DNA from: Nostoc sp. MG11
GTDB taxonomy: Bacteria > Cyanobacteriota > Cyanobacteriia > Cyanobacteriales > Nostocaceae
DNA length: 64,000 nucleotides
Reading direction: 5' to 3'
NCBI RefSeq assembly: GCF_014904695.1
Contig: NZ_JACXXN010000010.1
Span: 124,001-188,000, forward strand
A model generated the notes under the pieces. It ran no database searches. It was not told where the DNA came from and was given only the letters and a program-made list of their open reading frames with translations. Both the position numbers and the translations under genes were made by a program. This document shows positions 38,512 through 46,516 of the stretch, in pieces (the first letter of the stretch is position 1; every line of letters starts with the position of its first letter).

Positions 38512-40890
38512 TTGTGGGAGTGGTCAATGTCTATACCAGAGGACTTTCTTAAGCAACTAGAGCAATACAGTGAATTGTCGCACCGAGAGAAAGAAGTCTT
38601 TCTGGAAATATTCAGTCTTAGTAAAAGTCGAATCCACGTAGCTCAAGAATTAAACATTTCTGAAAGTAACCTCAGCACTTGCCTTACAGGTATTTACAAA
38701 AAATTTTGTATCACTGGTAATGGCCGTGTTAAAGAAAGCCGCTTACGGGAGTATCTGAGCAAAAGATACTCACAGCAAAAACCCTCTGGCGATTTAACAA
38801 CAGATGACCTAGATGGTTCTATTGATACCTTAGTGCAAGAAATCCGCAAACACGTCAAACCCTACATCAAAGAAAAATGTGGAACTATGCGGGTATTAGA
38901 TATGCCTAAGCCAATTGAGTTAACAGGAAAACAAGGTATTTACACGAATGTCAATATTCTGGAGGCAATAACAGGACGAAGACGACTAAAAGTTGCGGAA
39001 CTAATGCAAAGCTGTGACCATGATGACTTTGAGCGACTTGGACTTAGCGGAGTAAAACAGAAACGAGTTTCAGGATTAGAGGTTGTACAGCGTCATAGTA
39101 AGCTGATGGTTTTAGGTAAACCAGGAGCAGGAAAAACCACTTTTTTAAAATATCTAGCAATACAGTGTATTGAAGGGAAATTTCAAGCAAACAGAGTTCC
39201 CTTGTTTATCACATTAAAAGATTTTGCAGAAGCACCTAAAAAACCAGATATTTTGAAATTTATTGCTCAACAATTGTCAAGTTGTGGGGTAACTGATGCC
39301 AGTGCCACAGTAGAGAAATTGTTGAAAAATGGTAAGGCATTGGTATTGTTGGATGGGTTAGATGAAGTACGAGAGGAAGACACTAAGCGTGTTTTACGAC
39401 AAATTCGGGAATTTTCTGACCTGTTTCATACCAATCAGTTTGTAATTACCTGTCGTATTGCTGCCAAAGAATATACATATCAAAGTTTCACAGAAGTAGA
39501 AATGGCAGATTTTGACGAAAAACAAATAGCCATTTTTGCTCAAAACTGGTTTCAGTTAACTGATCCAGTTAAAGTTAAAAGATTCATTCAAAAACTCAAG
39601 GAAAACAAACCAATCCAAGAACTAGCTAGTAGTCCTTTACTGTTGACACTACTATGTTTGGTGTTTGGAGATAGTGGAGATTTCCCAGCAAACCGTTCTG
39701 AACTTTATCAAGAAGGATTAGATGTATTGCTGAAAAAATGGGATGCCAAACGCAACATTGAGAGAGAGCAGGTCTATAAAAACCTGTCTTTGCAGCGTAA
39801 GGAAGATTTGCTGAGTCAAATAGGTTTAACCACCTTTGAGCAGAAAGACTATTTCTTTAAGCAGAAAACTGCCGAATCATACATTGCTAATTTTATTCGC
39901 AACTTACGCAATGCTGACACAGATCCAGAAGTATTGAAACTCGATAGTGAAGCCGTTTTAAAGTCTATTGAAGCACAGCATGGGTTATTAGTAGAAAGAG
40001 CAAAAGGTATTTATTCCTTTTCTCACCTAACGTTTCACGAGTATTTCGCTGCAAGAGAAATAGTTTTTAACTCTGCCTGGGAAATTTTGCTAGAGCATAT
40101 CACAGAGAAACGCTGGCGCGAAGTTTTTTTGCTCACAGCAGGGATGATGCGGAAGGCGGATGATTTTACCTTATTGATGAAGCATAAAATTGACCGACTA
40201 ATTAGCACAGATGAACAGTTACAACATTTAATGAGGTGGGTAGCTAAAAAATCTTCTTTAGCTACAGTGCCATATCCGCCAGCAGAAGTTAGAGGTGTCT
40301 ATTTACATTTGATAAATCATCTTATTCAAGAGAAGTATTCAGACTTTGAAAGTCTTCCTCGTGTTTTAGCTTTCGATCTAGCTCTTACTGGGACTTCAGA
40401 CAACGATTTTTATAAAGCTTGCGCTCTAGATGGAATTAGCGGGATAGGTATTCCAGGCTTGAGTTTTGAAGTTGCTATATTTTTTGAAAGCAAAAAAATT
40501 CGTGTAACTAGAAAAAGCCTACATACTCTCTATCCTAATCACTTTGATTTAAATCTTGATTTTGGTCTAGAACGTAATCTAACCCCTGATTTACAGATTT
40601 TACTTGACAATCTCAAAAGCCAATTTCCACCTCTTAAAAGCGACAGTAAAGCGTTTAATTACTGGTGGAAAACTGATGGTAAAGTGTGGAATGAGCAGCT
40701 TAGATACGTCATGATTGAGCATTGCAATATTGGGCATGACTGGCAGTTCAACGAAGCACAAAAGACGCTATTGGAACAGTATTATTATGCCAATAAATTA
40801 CTAATAGATTGTCTTAATAGCGATTGTTACGTAAGCCGGGAAGTTAGACAAGAAATTGAAAATACTTTGCTGTTACCAAATAAAAATTAA
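38512..40890 (+). CDS. NACHT NTPase with N-terminal helix-turn-helix and C-terminal NCH-like domain
   Basis: A 792-residue STAND NTPase. Residues 1-90 look like a LuxR/sigma-type helix-turn-helix (LSHREKEVFLEIFSLSKSRI, VAQELNISESNLSTCLTGIY). The NACHT core at about 195-360 has P-loop VLGKPGAGKTTFLKYLA and Walker B ALVLLDGLDEVRE, then the winged-helix region ending FSHLTFHEYFAAREIV. The last 120 residues (KAFNYWWKTDGKVWNEQLRY) resemble the NACHT C-terminal helical NCH2 domain. Such bacterial NACHT proteins are known or predicted phage-defence sensors. An internal ATG (38527) is an alternative start. No classic effector domain is fused. Confidence 0.88.
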   Translation: MWEWSMSIPEDFLKQLEQYSELSHREKEVFLEIFSLSKSRIHVAQELNISESNLSTCLTGIYKKFCITGNGRVKESRLREYLSKRYSQQKPSGDLTTDDLDGSIDTLVQEIRKHVKPYIKEKCGTMRVLDMPKPIELTGKQGIYTNVNILEAITGRRRLKVAELMQSCDHDDFERLGLSGVKQKRVSGLEVVQRHSKLMVLGKPGAGKTTFLKYLAIQCIEGKFQANRVPLFITLKDFAEAPKKPDILKFIAQQLSSCGVTDASATVEKLLKNGKALVLLDGLDEVREEDTKRVLRQIREFSDLFHTNQFVITCRIAAKEYTYQSFTEVEMADFDEKQIAIFAQNWFQLTDPVKVKRFIQKLKENKPIQELASSPLLLTLLCLVFGDSGDFPANRSELYQEGLDVLLKKWDAKRNIEREQVYKNLSLQRKEDLLSQIGLTTFEQKDYFFKQKTAESYIANFIRNLRNADTDPEVLKLDSEAVLKSIEAQHGLLVERAKGIYSFSHLTFHEYFAAREIVFNSAWEILLEHITEKRWREVFLLTAGMMRKADDFTLLMKHKIDRLISTDEQLQHLMRWVAKKSSLATVPYPPAEVRGVYLHLINHLIQEKYSDFESLPRVLAFDLALTGTSDNDFYKACALDGISGIGIPGLSFEVAIFFESKKIRVTRKSLHTLYPNHFDLNLDFGLERNLTPDLQILLDNLKSQFPPLKSDSKAFNYWWKTDGKVWNEQLRYVMIEHCNIGHDWQFNEAQKTLLEQYYYANKLLIDCLNSDCYVSREVRQEIENTLLLPNKN

Positions 40891-40958
40891 ACATTTAGTA
40901 GAAGTTGATAAGACAGCTAAAAGCAGATTAATGATCCAAAATATAGTTAAATCTACCT

Positions 40959-41312
40959 GTGAAAAAAGATATTTGCGATCGTACTTTTACTTTTTCAGTT
41001 CGTATAATCAAATTGTGCCAGTTTTTAGATGATAAACCAGGAGTAGCACCAACCCTTGCTCAACAGTTGTTAAGGTCAGGAACATCGATTGGAGCTAATG
41101 TAGAAGAAGCACAAGCTGCTCAAAGCAAAGCAGATTTTATCAGCAAGCTCATGATTGCCTTGAAAGAATCCCGTGAAACTCGGTATTGGTTAAGATTGCT
41201 TGTTGCTTCCGAAATAGTAACTCAAGAAAGAATTAGTCAACTGCAAACCGAAGCCGAAGAACTAACAAAAATTCTTGGTGCCATCATTGTCTCTACCAAA
41301 AGCTCCACCTAA
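40959..41312 (+). CDS. Four-helix-bundle protein (23S rRNA-intervening-sequence type)
   Basis: A 117-residue protein from a GTG start. It has the family pattern FSVRIIKLCQFLDDKPG, TLAQQLLRSGTSIGANVEEA and SKADFISKLMIALKESRETR. Members occur in rRNA intervening sequences and as stand-alone genes, and related bundles serve as accessory proteins in other systems. Function here is unknown. It follows the NACHT gene by 68 bases on the same strand and may be its partner, or may merely be a common passenger. Confidence 0.88.
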   Translation: MKKDICDRTFTFSVRIIKLCQFLDDKPGVAPTLAQQLLRSGTSIGANVEEAQAAQSKADFISKLMIALKESRETRYWLRLLVASEIVTQERISQLQTEAEELTKILGAIIVSTKSST

Positions 41313-41363
41313 CTTCATCCTCCTCAATTTTTAATTTTTAATTTTCAATTTTTAATTCCTAAA

Positions 41364-41448
41364 CGGAGAGGGGGAGATTCGAACTCCCGGAGGTTTTAGC
41401 CTCATCCGATTTCAAGTCGGACGCAATCGACCACTCTGCCACCTCTCC
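41364..41448 (-). tRNA. tRNA-Ser (anticodon TGA)
   Basis: Acceptor stem GGAGAGG/CCTCTCC with discriminator G; anticodon loop CTTGAAA gives TGA. A long variable arm (GGATGAGG region) fits a class II serine tRNA of 85 bases, and TTCGAATC forms the T loop. No encoded CCA. Confidence 0.95.
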
Positions 41449-41547
41449 AGTAAAGCTGTCTAGCTTCTGCCTAACCTAGTCAAGACACCATCTAAGTGCT
41501 TTTGTCGGCTAGCGCAAAAGCTGACAGATAATACTATATCCTATCAT

Positions 41548-42477
41548 CTACGCAGATTGCACTACTGGACGCGATCGCTCGTACAAAATTTCTTCAGATG
41601 TCACCTGAAAGTCATCGCCAACCCAAACTAGGGAAACTTGCGAAACTACACCGGCCTCTAGAGAGACAATGGAAAAATTACGCAGTTTCTCGCTGCCATT
41701 TTCCACAATTCTGGGCACACTTGCCGCATTCAAGTAAATTGTCCCCTCTGGACTTCTAAAGACTGGCTTTCGCAGTACTTTCTTGGTGTGCCGGAGAGTT
41801 CGGTGCATATGCCCAAATGTCACCAAAGGAATGGTTTTACCAGCAGTGAGAGCCTGCGAAATCGCCTCGCCGAAATCTGGATCACCAAAGTCGCCGCCTA
41901 TAGGATGCCAGTCTTTGCCGCAGGGGTCTTCTGGGCGATCGCCTAACCCACTAGGCCCGTTGTGACCTAAAAAAATAATCGTCTCGTAAGTCGCACTTTT
42001 GACTGCTTTGACGATTCGGTCGGCAGATTCTTCCAAACTTGTTACACCATATCGTTCTTTACAAATGTCAGCAAATTTCCACTCTGGGCCACCCCAGGTA
42101 AAAGGGCGACCCCCCACTACAGTTAAATTCCAAGTGGGAAAATCCAACTTGCCGTAACCGACATGAGATGAGCCTAATAAATCGAGTTGTTCCTGTACCC
42201 AGTCTTCCTTGGAGCGGTCGTAAGGACACTTTTTACGTCCCCATTCCGTGGCAGTGTACCATGCATCGTGGTTTCCCATCACCGCTGCTTTGGGAATATC
42301 GAGGGAGGCGATCGCTCTGACCACTTCCACCGACTCATTGCCAAAATCCCCCACAAACAGCGCTAAGTCAACACCCAGATACTTGAGTGCAATACCATCT
42401 TCTACTTCCCATTGGTCGTGAACATCGCCAACTACAGCAATTTTGAGGGTTGTTGATTGAGTTTTCTGACTGGTCAT
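41548..42477 (-). CDS. Metallophosphoesterase (TIGR04168-like, cyanobacterial)
   Basis: A 309-residue calcineurin-like phosphoesterase. It has the metal-binding motifs VVGDVHDQWE, FVGDFGNES, GNHDAWY, FLGHNGPSG and TFGHMHR. It matches the cyanobacterial/plastid type with the insert DICKERYGVTSLEESADRIV. The start at 42477 (MTSQKTQSTTLKIAVVG) has AAGGAAAG upstream; the frame extends to 42597 but those 40 residues are not family-like. The substrate is unknown. Divergent from nadA. Confidence 0.87.
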   Translation of the reverse strand: MTSQKTQSTTLKIAVVGDVHDQWEVEDGIALKYLGVDLALFVGDFGNESVEVVRAIASLDIPKAAVMGNHDAWYTATEWGRKKCPYDRSKEDWVQEQLDLLGSSHVGYGKLDFPTWNLTVVGGRPFTWGGPEWKFADICKERYGVTSLEESADRIVKAVKSATYETIIFLGHNGPSGLGDRPEDPCGKDWHPIGGDFGDPDFGEAISQALTAGKTIPLVTFGHMHRTLRHTKKVLRKPVFRSPEGTIYLNAASVPRIVENGSEKLRNFSIVSLEAGVVSQVSLVWVGDDFQVTSEEILYERSRPVVQSA

Positions 42478-42627
42478 GCCACTTTCCTTGCCGTCTATCT
42501 CCAGGATATGAAACTCAGCCGGATTTGGACACAATCCTAGGATATCAACCGTCCACCATTTTTGGTAAAAACTACTATAATTGATTCCACAAGACAAAAA
42601 CTTGCAACTTAAAGCAACCCCCTAACT

Positions 42628-43605
42628 GTGTTTACGACTGTACTAGCTCAACGAAACAAAACCCAACTGGGTGAACTACCACTAGATTTGTTTGCTGCCA
42701 TTGAGAGTCTAAAAAAAGAACTCAACGCGGTTATCCTGGCGCATTACTATCAAGAGCCGGATATTCAGGACATAGCAGACTTTATTGGGGATTCATTACA
42801 ACTGGCAAAAGCAGCAGAAAAGACCAATGCCGATGTGATCGTTTTTGCTGGTGTTCACTTCATGGCAGAGACAGCAAAGATACTCAATCCCGACAAATTG
42901 GTATTATTACCAGATTTGGATGCTGGTTGTTCTTTAGCAGACAGTTGTCCAGCAGAAGCGTTTGCAGCTTTTAAAGCCGCGCATCCTAATCATCTGGTGG
43001 TTTCTTACATCAACTGCTCTGCCGATATTAAGGCGATGAGCGATATTATCTGTACCAGTTCCAATGCTGTCAAAATTGTGCAGCAGATACCGAAAGAACA
43101 GCCGATTATTTTCGCCCCAGATCGGAATTTAGGACGGTATGTTATGGAACAGACTGGGCGAGATTTAGTACTGTGGCAAGGTAGCTGTATTGTGCATGAA
43201 ACCTTTTCAGAAAAGAAAATTGTGCAGTTAAAAATTGCCCACCCAGAAGCAGAGGCGATCGCACATCCAGAATGCGAAAGTAGTGTATTGCGCCACGCCA
43301 GTTTTATTGGCTCTACAGCAGCTTTGCTCAAATATTGTCAAAACAGCCCTGCAAAAGAATTTATCGTCGCTACGGAGCCTGGTATCATTCACCAAATGCA
43401 AAAACTAGCTCCTGATAAACATTTTATTCCTGCACCACCATTGAATAACTGTAACTGCAATGAATGCCCATTCATGCGATTAAACACTTTAGAAAAGTTG
43501 TATTTAGCGATGAAAAATCGCACTCCTGAGATTACCATGTCAGAAGAAATACGAATTGCTGCACTGCGTCCAATTCAAAGAATGCTAGAAATGAGTTTTA
43601 GTTAG
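42628..43605 (+). CDS. nadA: Quinolinate synthase A
   Basis: A 325-residue [4Fe-4S] enzyme that condenses iminoaspartate with dihydroxyacetone phosphate to quinolinate in NAD synthesis. The three cluster Cys are visible in [23 protein letters not shown] and [11 protein letters not shown]. The start [20 protein letters not shown] and [11 protein letters not shown] fit the family. The start codon is a GTG. nadB and nadC are not in the window. A 10-bp hairpin lies just after the stop. Confidence 0.96.
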   Translation: MFTTVLAQRNKTQLGELPLDLFAAIESLKKELNAVILAHYYQEPDIQDIADFIGDSLQLAKAAEKTNADVIVFAGVHFMAETAKILNPDKLVLLPDLDAGCSLADSCPAEAFAAFKAAHPNHLVVSYINCSADIKAMSDIICTSSNAVKIVQQIPKEQPIIFAPDRNLGRYVMEQTGRDLVLWQGSCIVHETFSEKKIVQLKIAHPEAEAIAHPECESSVLRHASFIGSTAALLKYCQNSPAKEFIVATEPGIIHQMQKLAPDKHFIPAPPLNNCNCNECPFMRLNTLEKLYLAMKNRTPEITMSEEIRIAALRPIQRMLEMSFS

Positions 43606-43620
43606 GTTTGGTTTTTAATA

Positions 43621-43659
43621 TTTGTAGAGATGTATAATTTTGCGTCTCTACAAACTTTT
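43621..43659. terminator. Terminator hairpin after nadA, bidirectional
   Basis: TTTGTAGAGA (43621-43630) pairs perfectly with TCTCTACAAA (43645-43654) and is followed by CTTTT. It lies between convergent nadA and the 43726-44682 gene. Confidence 0.75.
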
Positions 43660-43725
43660 ATTAGTTTGTTTACACAAGTAATCGTCGCTCTACTAAAAAT
43701 TTAAAAATATAGTCCACCCCAGAAA

Positions 43726-44682
43726 CTAAGACTTACTCTTATCTGCCTCTTTCTGTGCTGCCTCGCTATATTTTCTGTAGAGCTTAGTGCGAATCTGAGC
43801 TTCTTGATAGCGGCTGTGTTTTGCTGGCACAGTGCTCATTATATCGGAAGCTTGTTGCCACCTAGCAGCTAGCTCTAACCACTGAGTTGAGGTTGTAGCT
43901 GTTTTCCCAGATGCAGAAGCTTGGTTAGCGAGTCGCACTGATGCCACAAATGGATCGTCAGATGATTCGGAAAGACTATTTTTAGTAGCACGGGGTAGTG
44001 CTTCTGCTTGAATCTCGTTAGTATTTTTTGTAGTTAAAGATTTGGAAGAGTCTAGTTGCATTAAGTTTTTCAATTTATCACCTAACTGAGCATAAACAAC
44101 CCAACCAAGCAACAAGAGTGAACATAAACCGACAGCTGCTAGTGTCGCTGTTTTAGTTGAAGTTTTGTGTTTTTCTTTACTAATAAGTATTAAAGGATGA
44201 GACGATTGCGTTTTAGGTAAATTGATTTTTTTTAGTTCAGTTTGGGCATCTGTAAAATCTTTAATTAGTTGCTTTAAGATATTTGGCTGAACTAATGTAA
44301 TTTCCTGTGACCAAAGCAATTGATTCTCGCGATCGCTATAAATTTCCTTCAACCAAAGTAATTGCTGTTCCCGAACAATTCGGCTGTTGATATTGACTCG
44401 GCGAATATTACGTGGTGCGATTGACTCAAGAATTTGTTGAATTTGTTCTACTAGAGGAGATTGCTCAAGTTGCTCTACTCTAGCCGCTTCACACAGAAGT
44501 TGTAAGACACCATCGGAAAAAATAGCTCTGGTTCTAACACCAGACTTAGCAAGCTTTTCATTTAATAGTTGAATAATCGCAGCAACGCTACCTTGGTGAG
44601 CTTGCCAAGCAATGTCGTTTATCCGATCTACTATTGGAGCCTTAGTGATAGCTGTTCCACCCTGACTTATTAATTGACTCAT
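43726..44682 (-). CDS. Hypothetical protein with one transmembrane helix
   Basis: A 318-residue protein. Residues 1-170 are an alpha/beta or helical soluble region (IAWQAHQGSVAAIIQLLNEK, SGVRTRAIFSDGVLQLLCEA). A transmembrane helix (TLAAVGLCSLLLLGWVVYAQ) lies near 185-205. The last 75 residues are helical (STQWLELAARWQQASDIMST, VPAKHSRYQEAQIRTKLYRK), recalling the helical repeats at the end of the pseudo-caspase in this window. I recognise no named domain. Probably membrane-tethered; function unknown. Confidence 0.75.
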   Translation of the reverse strand: MSQLISQGGTAITKAPIVDRINDIAWQAHQGSVAAIIQLLNEKLAKSGVRTRAIFSDGVLQLLCEAARVEQLEQSPLVEQIQQILESIAPRNIRRVNINSRIVREQQLLWLKEIYSDRENQLLWSQEITLVQPNILKQLIKDFTDAQTELKKINLPKTQSSHPLILISKEKHKTSTKTATLAAVGLCSLLLLGWVVYAQLGDKLKNLMQLDSSKSLTTKNTNEIQAEALPRATKNSLSESSDDPFVASVRLANQASASGKTATTSTQWLELAARWQQASDIMSTVPAKHSRYQEAQIRTKLYRKYSEAAQKEADKSKS

Positions 44683-45147
44683 TAATTTAGAGGCTCTATT
44701 CTACTGATATTTATCTTGTCTTCGATTTTACGAGTAAAAAGTTGAGGTTGCCAAATAAAATCATAAAAATAAAGTCTCCTTCTGAATTTGGGAAGAAAGC
44801 TTTGTCTGCGTCAGTAAGTATAACGCTCATGCTGGGGTGCTGTGCAATTGTTATTTTTGCATCTCCTTTACATCGAATCCAGCCGATGGTCTAATTGACT
44901 ACCACTGTCAAATTATGCTATTGCTCTATATCCTGCGGGAATGCTGCGTGAATAAAATGCTCACAATCTCGTTAAAATGCCTAAGTCCTGTTTCTGTAGT
45001 ATGGCAGAACATAAGGTATTATTTCGATTGCAGTTTCACTGGCGATCGCAAAATTACAAGTCTATGATGCCTGTATATCACCTAAACTAACTATCGTAAA
45101 AAATTACAGCTTTTGAAAAATATGTACTTCACAAGTTTTTCTTTCTA
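44683..45147. other. Intergenic region, no gene seen
   Basis: About 465 bases. One 76-codon plus-strand frame (44837-45067) is not protein-like. I see nothing else specific. Confidence 0.4.
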
Positions 45148-45218
45148 AGCGGGCGGCGGGAATCGAACCCGCATTAATAGCTTGGAAGGCTATAGTTTTA
45201 CCACTAAACTACGCCCGC
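45148..45218 (-). tRNA. tRNA-Gly (anticodon TCC)
   Basis: Acceptor stem GCGGGCG/CGCCCGC with discriminator T; anticodon loop CTTCCAA gives TCC; T loop GGTTCGATTCC. 71 bases, no encoded CCA. Confidence 0.95.
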
Positions 45219-45275
45219 AAATTTCCAACCACATAATAATAACACAGTTTTATCTAAAATTCAAGCATCTAATTA

Positions 45276-46445
45276 TCAAGGGAGGGGTTCTATTCTGATA
45301 CGTACCATCATATTGCTAGGCTTTGGATCATTTGGATCGTTATCGTATGCAGGTTCAAATTCCCAGCCTTTGAAAACTTGATCGGCAACGAAGTCTTCAT
45401 AGTAACTTCTTTCATCTGCCGGCACTCCTTCATCTTCAATATCAATCTTCTCAAGTTTGCCCTTTTCAGAAATTGTTAATATCACAGTGAATTCTACAGG
45501 CTGACCAGGTTTCCTTTCAATAAACTTTACATATTCGAGTCCCTTGGGAAATGGCTCGTCGCTTATTTTGATTTTAGCTGGGTTATTATGTCTATCCCTG
45601 TCTACCTGTTGAGGTTCCCCCACCAAACTCGCTAAGAGACTTCCACTAGGAGCATTAGAGGTTTGCGAGGATGCTCCTTGGGTATCAGTTTGCTCAGCTT
45701 GTTGGCGTTGGAGTTGCTCAGCTTGTTGGCGCTGAAGTTGTTCAGCCTGCTCGCGTTGGATTTGCTCCGCCTGTTCTTGTTGAAGTCGCTCAGCTTGTTC
45801 ACGTTGGAGTTGCTCCGCTTGCTGGCGTTGGAGTTGCTCCGCTTGCTGGCGTTGGAGTTGCTCAGCTTGTTGGCGTTGGAGTTGCTCAGCTTGTTGGCGT
45901 TGGAGTTGCTCAGCTTGTTGGCGTTGAAGTTGTTCAGCTTGTTGGCGTTGAAGTTGCTCAGCTTGTTGGCGTTGAAGTTGCTCAGCTTGTTGGCGTTGAA
46001 GTTGTTCAGCCTGCTGGCGTTGGCGTTGGAGTTGCTCAGCGATCGCTTTTTGATTTTTAGCAAGAGCTATTGCACTTCTATCTTGAGTACTAGGAGTAAT
46101 TTTTGCTGTTAACTGATCTTTTGGAACTACTTGCTTTGGTGAATTTGCTGCTCGTAGCTTTTGAGTTGTGGATGGTCGCCTAGGCAAGACTGGTTTTGGT
46201 TTAGAAGTAACTTTTCTTGCTCTTGGTTTTGTCTGAGAAGAAATCTCTACAACTTCAATCGGAATAGTGGCTTTGTTCTCTTGCTGCCACAAGCGGCTAA
46301 ACTGAGATGAGCGGACTAGCCAGAACGCCAGCATGTGCAGAGAAACTGAACCTATAACGACAGCAATCCACAAACCTGGTGGATCGGTATGTCGCCTCCA
46401 GACCTTGGCTGGAATTGGAGTTTTGTCTGCAACCGATGGTGTCAT
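45276..46445 (-). CDS. TonB-like protein with long QRQQAEQL repeat
   Basis: A 389-residue envelope protein. One transmembrane helix near 24-44 (LWIAVVIGSVSLHMLAFWLV), a basic/Pro stretch, then about 14 copies of an 8-residue repeat (QRQQAEQL and variants) forming a probable coiled-coil or periplasm-spanning rod. The C-terminal 100 residues are TonB-like (GQPVEFTVILTISEKGKLEK, FKGWEFEPAYD). This layout suits a protein that passes membrane energy to outer-membrane receptors, but no ExbB/ExbD or receptor genes are adjacent. The start at 46445 (MTPSVADK) is preferred over 46475. Confidence 0.8.
   Translation of the reverse strand: MTPSVADKTPIPAKVWRRHTDPPGLWIAVVIGSVSLHMLAFWLVRSSQFSRLWQQENKATIPIEVVEISSQTKPRARKVTSKPKPVLPRRPSTTQKLRAANSPKQVVPKDQLTAKITPSTQDRSAIALAKNQKAIAEQLQRQRQQAEQLQRQQAEQLQRQQAEQLQRQQAEQLQRQQAEQLQRQQAEQLQRQQAEQLQRQQAEQLQRQQAEQLQREQAERLQQEQAEQIQREQAEQLQRQQAEQLQRQQAEQTDTQGASSQTSNAPSGSLLASLVGEPQQVDRDRHNNPAKIKISDEPFPKGLEYVKFIERKPGQPVEFTVILTISEKGKLEKIDIEDEGVPADERSYYEDFVADQVFKGWEFEPAYDNDPNDPKPSNMMVRIRIEPLP
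45690..46030. repeat. 24-bp tandem repeat array inside the TonB-like gene
   Basis: About 14 tandem copies of a 24-base unit (TGTTGGCGTTGGAGTTGCTC plus AGCT, with third-position variants), coding QRQQAEQL on the minus strand. The repeats leave long open frames in other phases, which are artefacts. Confidence 0.92.
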
Positions 46446-46516
46446 ATTATATTTAAACTGGATATGATTTGGCACTCTTACACATTTCTAATGCTTCAAA
46501 TCCAGCCTGCTGAATT

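Noticed and set aside
40959-41312. Diversity-generating retroelement accessory protein
   Set aside because: The four-helix fold is shared with Avd-type proteins, but no reverse transcriptase or template repeat is nearby.
44837-45067. 76-codon plus-strand frame
   Set aside because: No protein-like pattern and no neighbour support.
45690-46030. Possible CRISPR array
   Set aside because: The units are contiguous 24-base coding repeats with no spacers. No CRISPR array or cas gene was seen in the window.
45632-46112. Long open frames in other phases of the TonB-like gene
   Set aside because: They are by-products of a 24-base tandem repeat; only the QRQQAEQL frame joins to a membrane helix and a TonB-like end.
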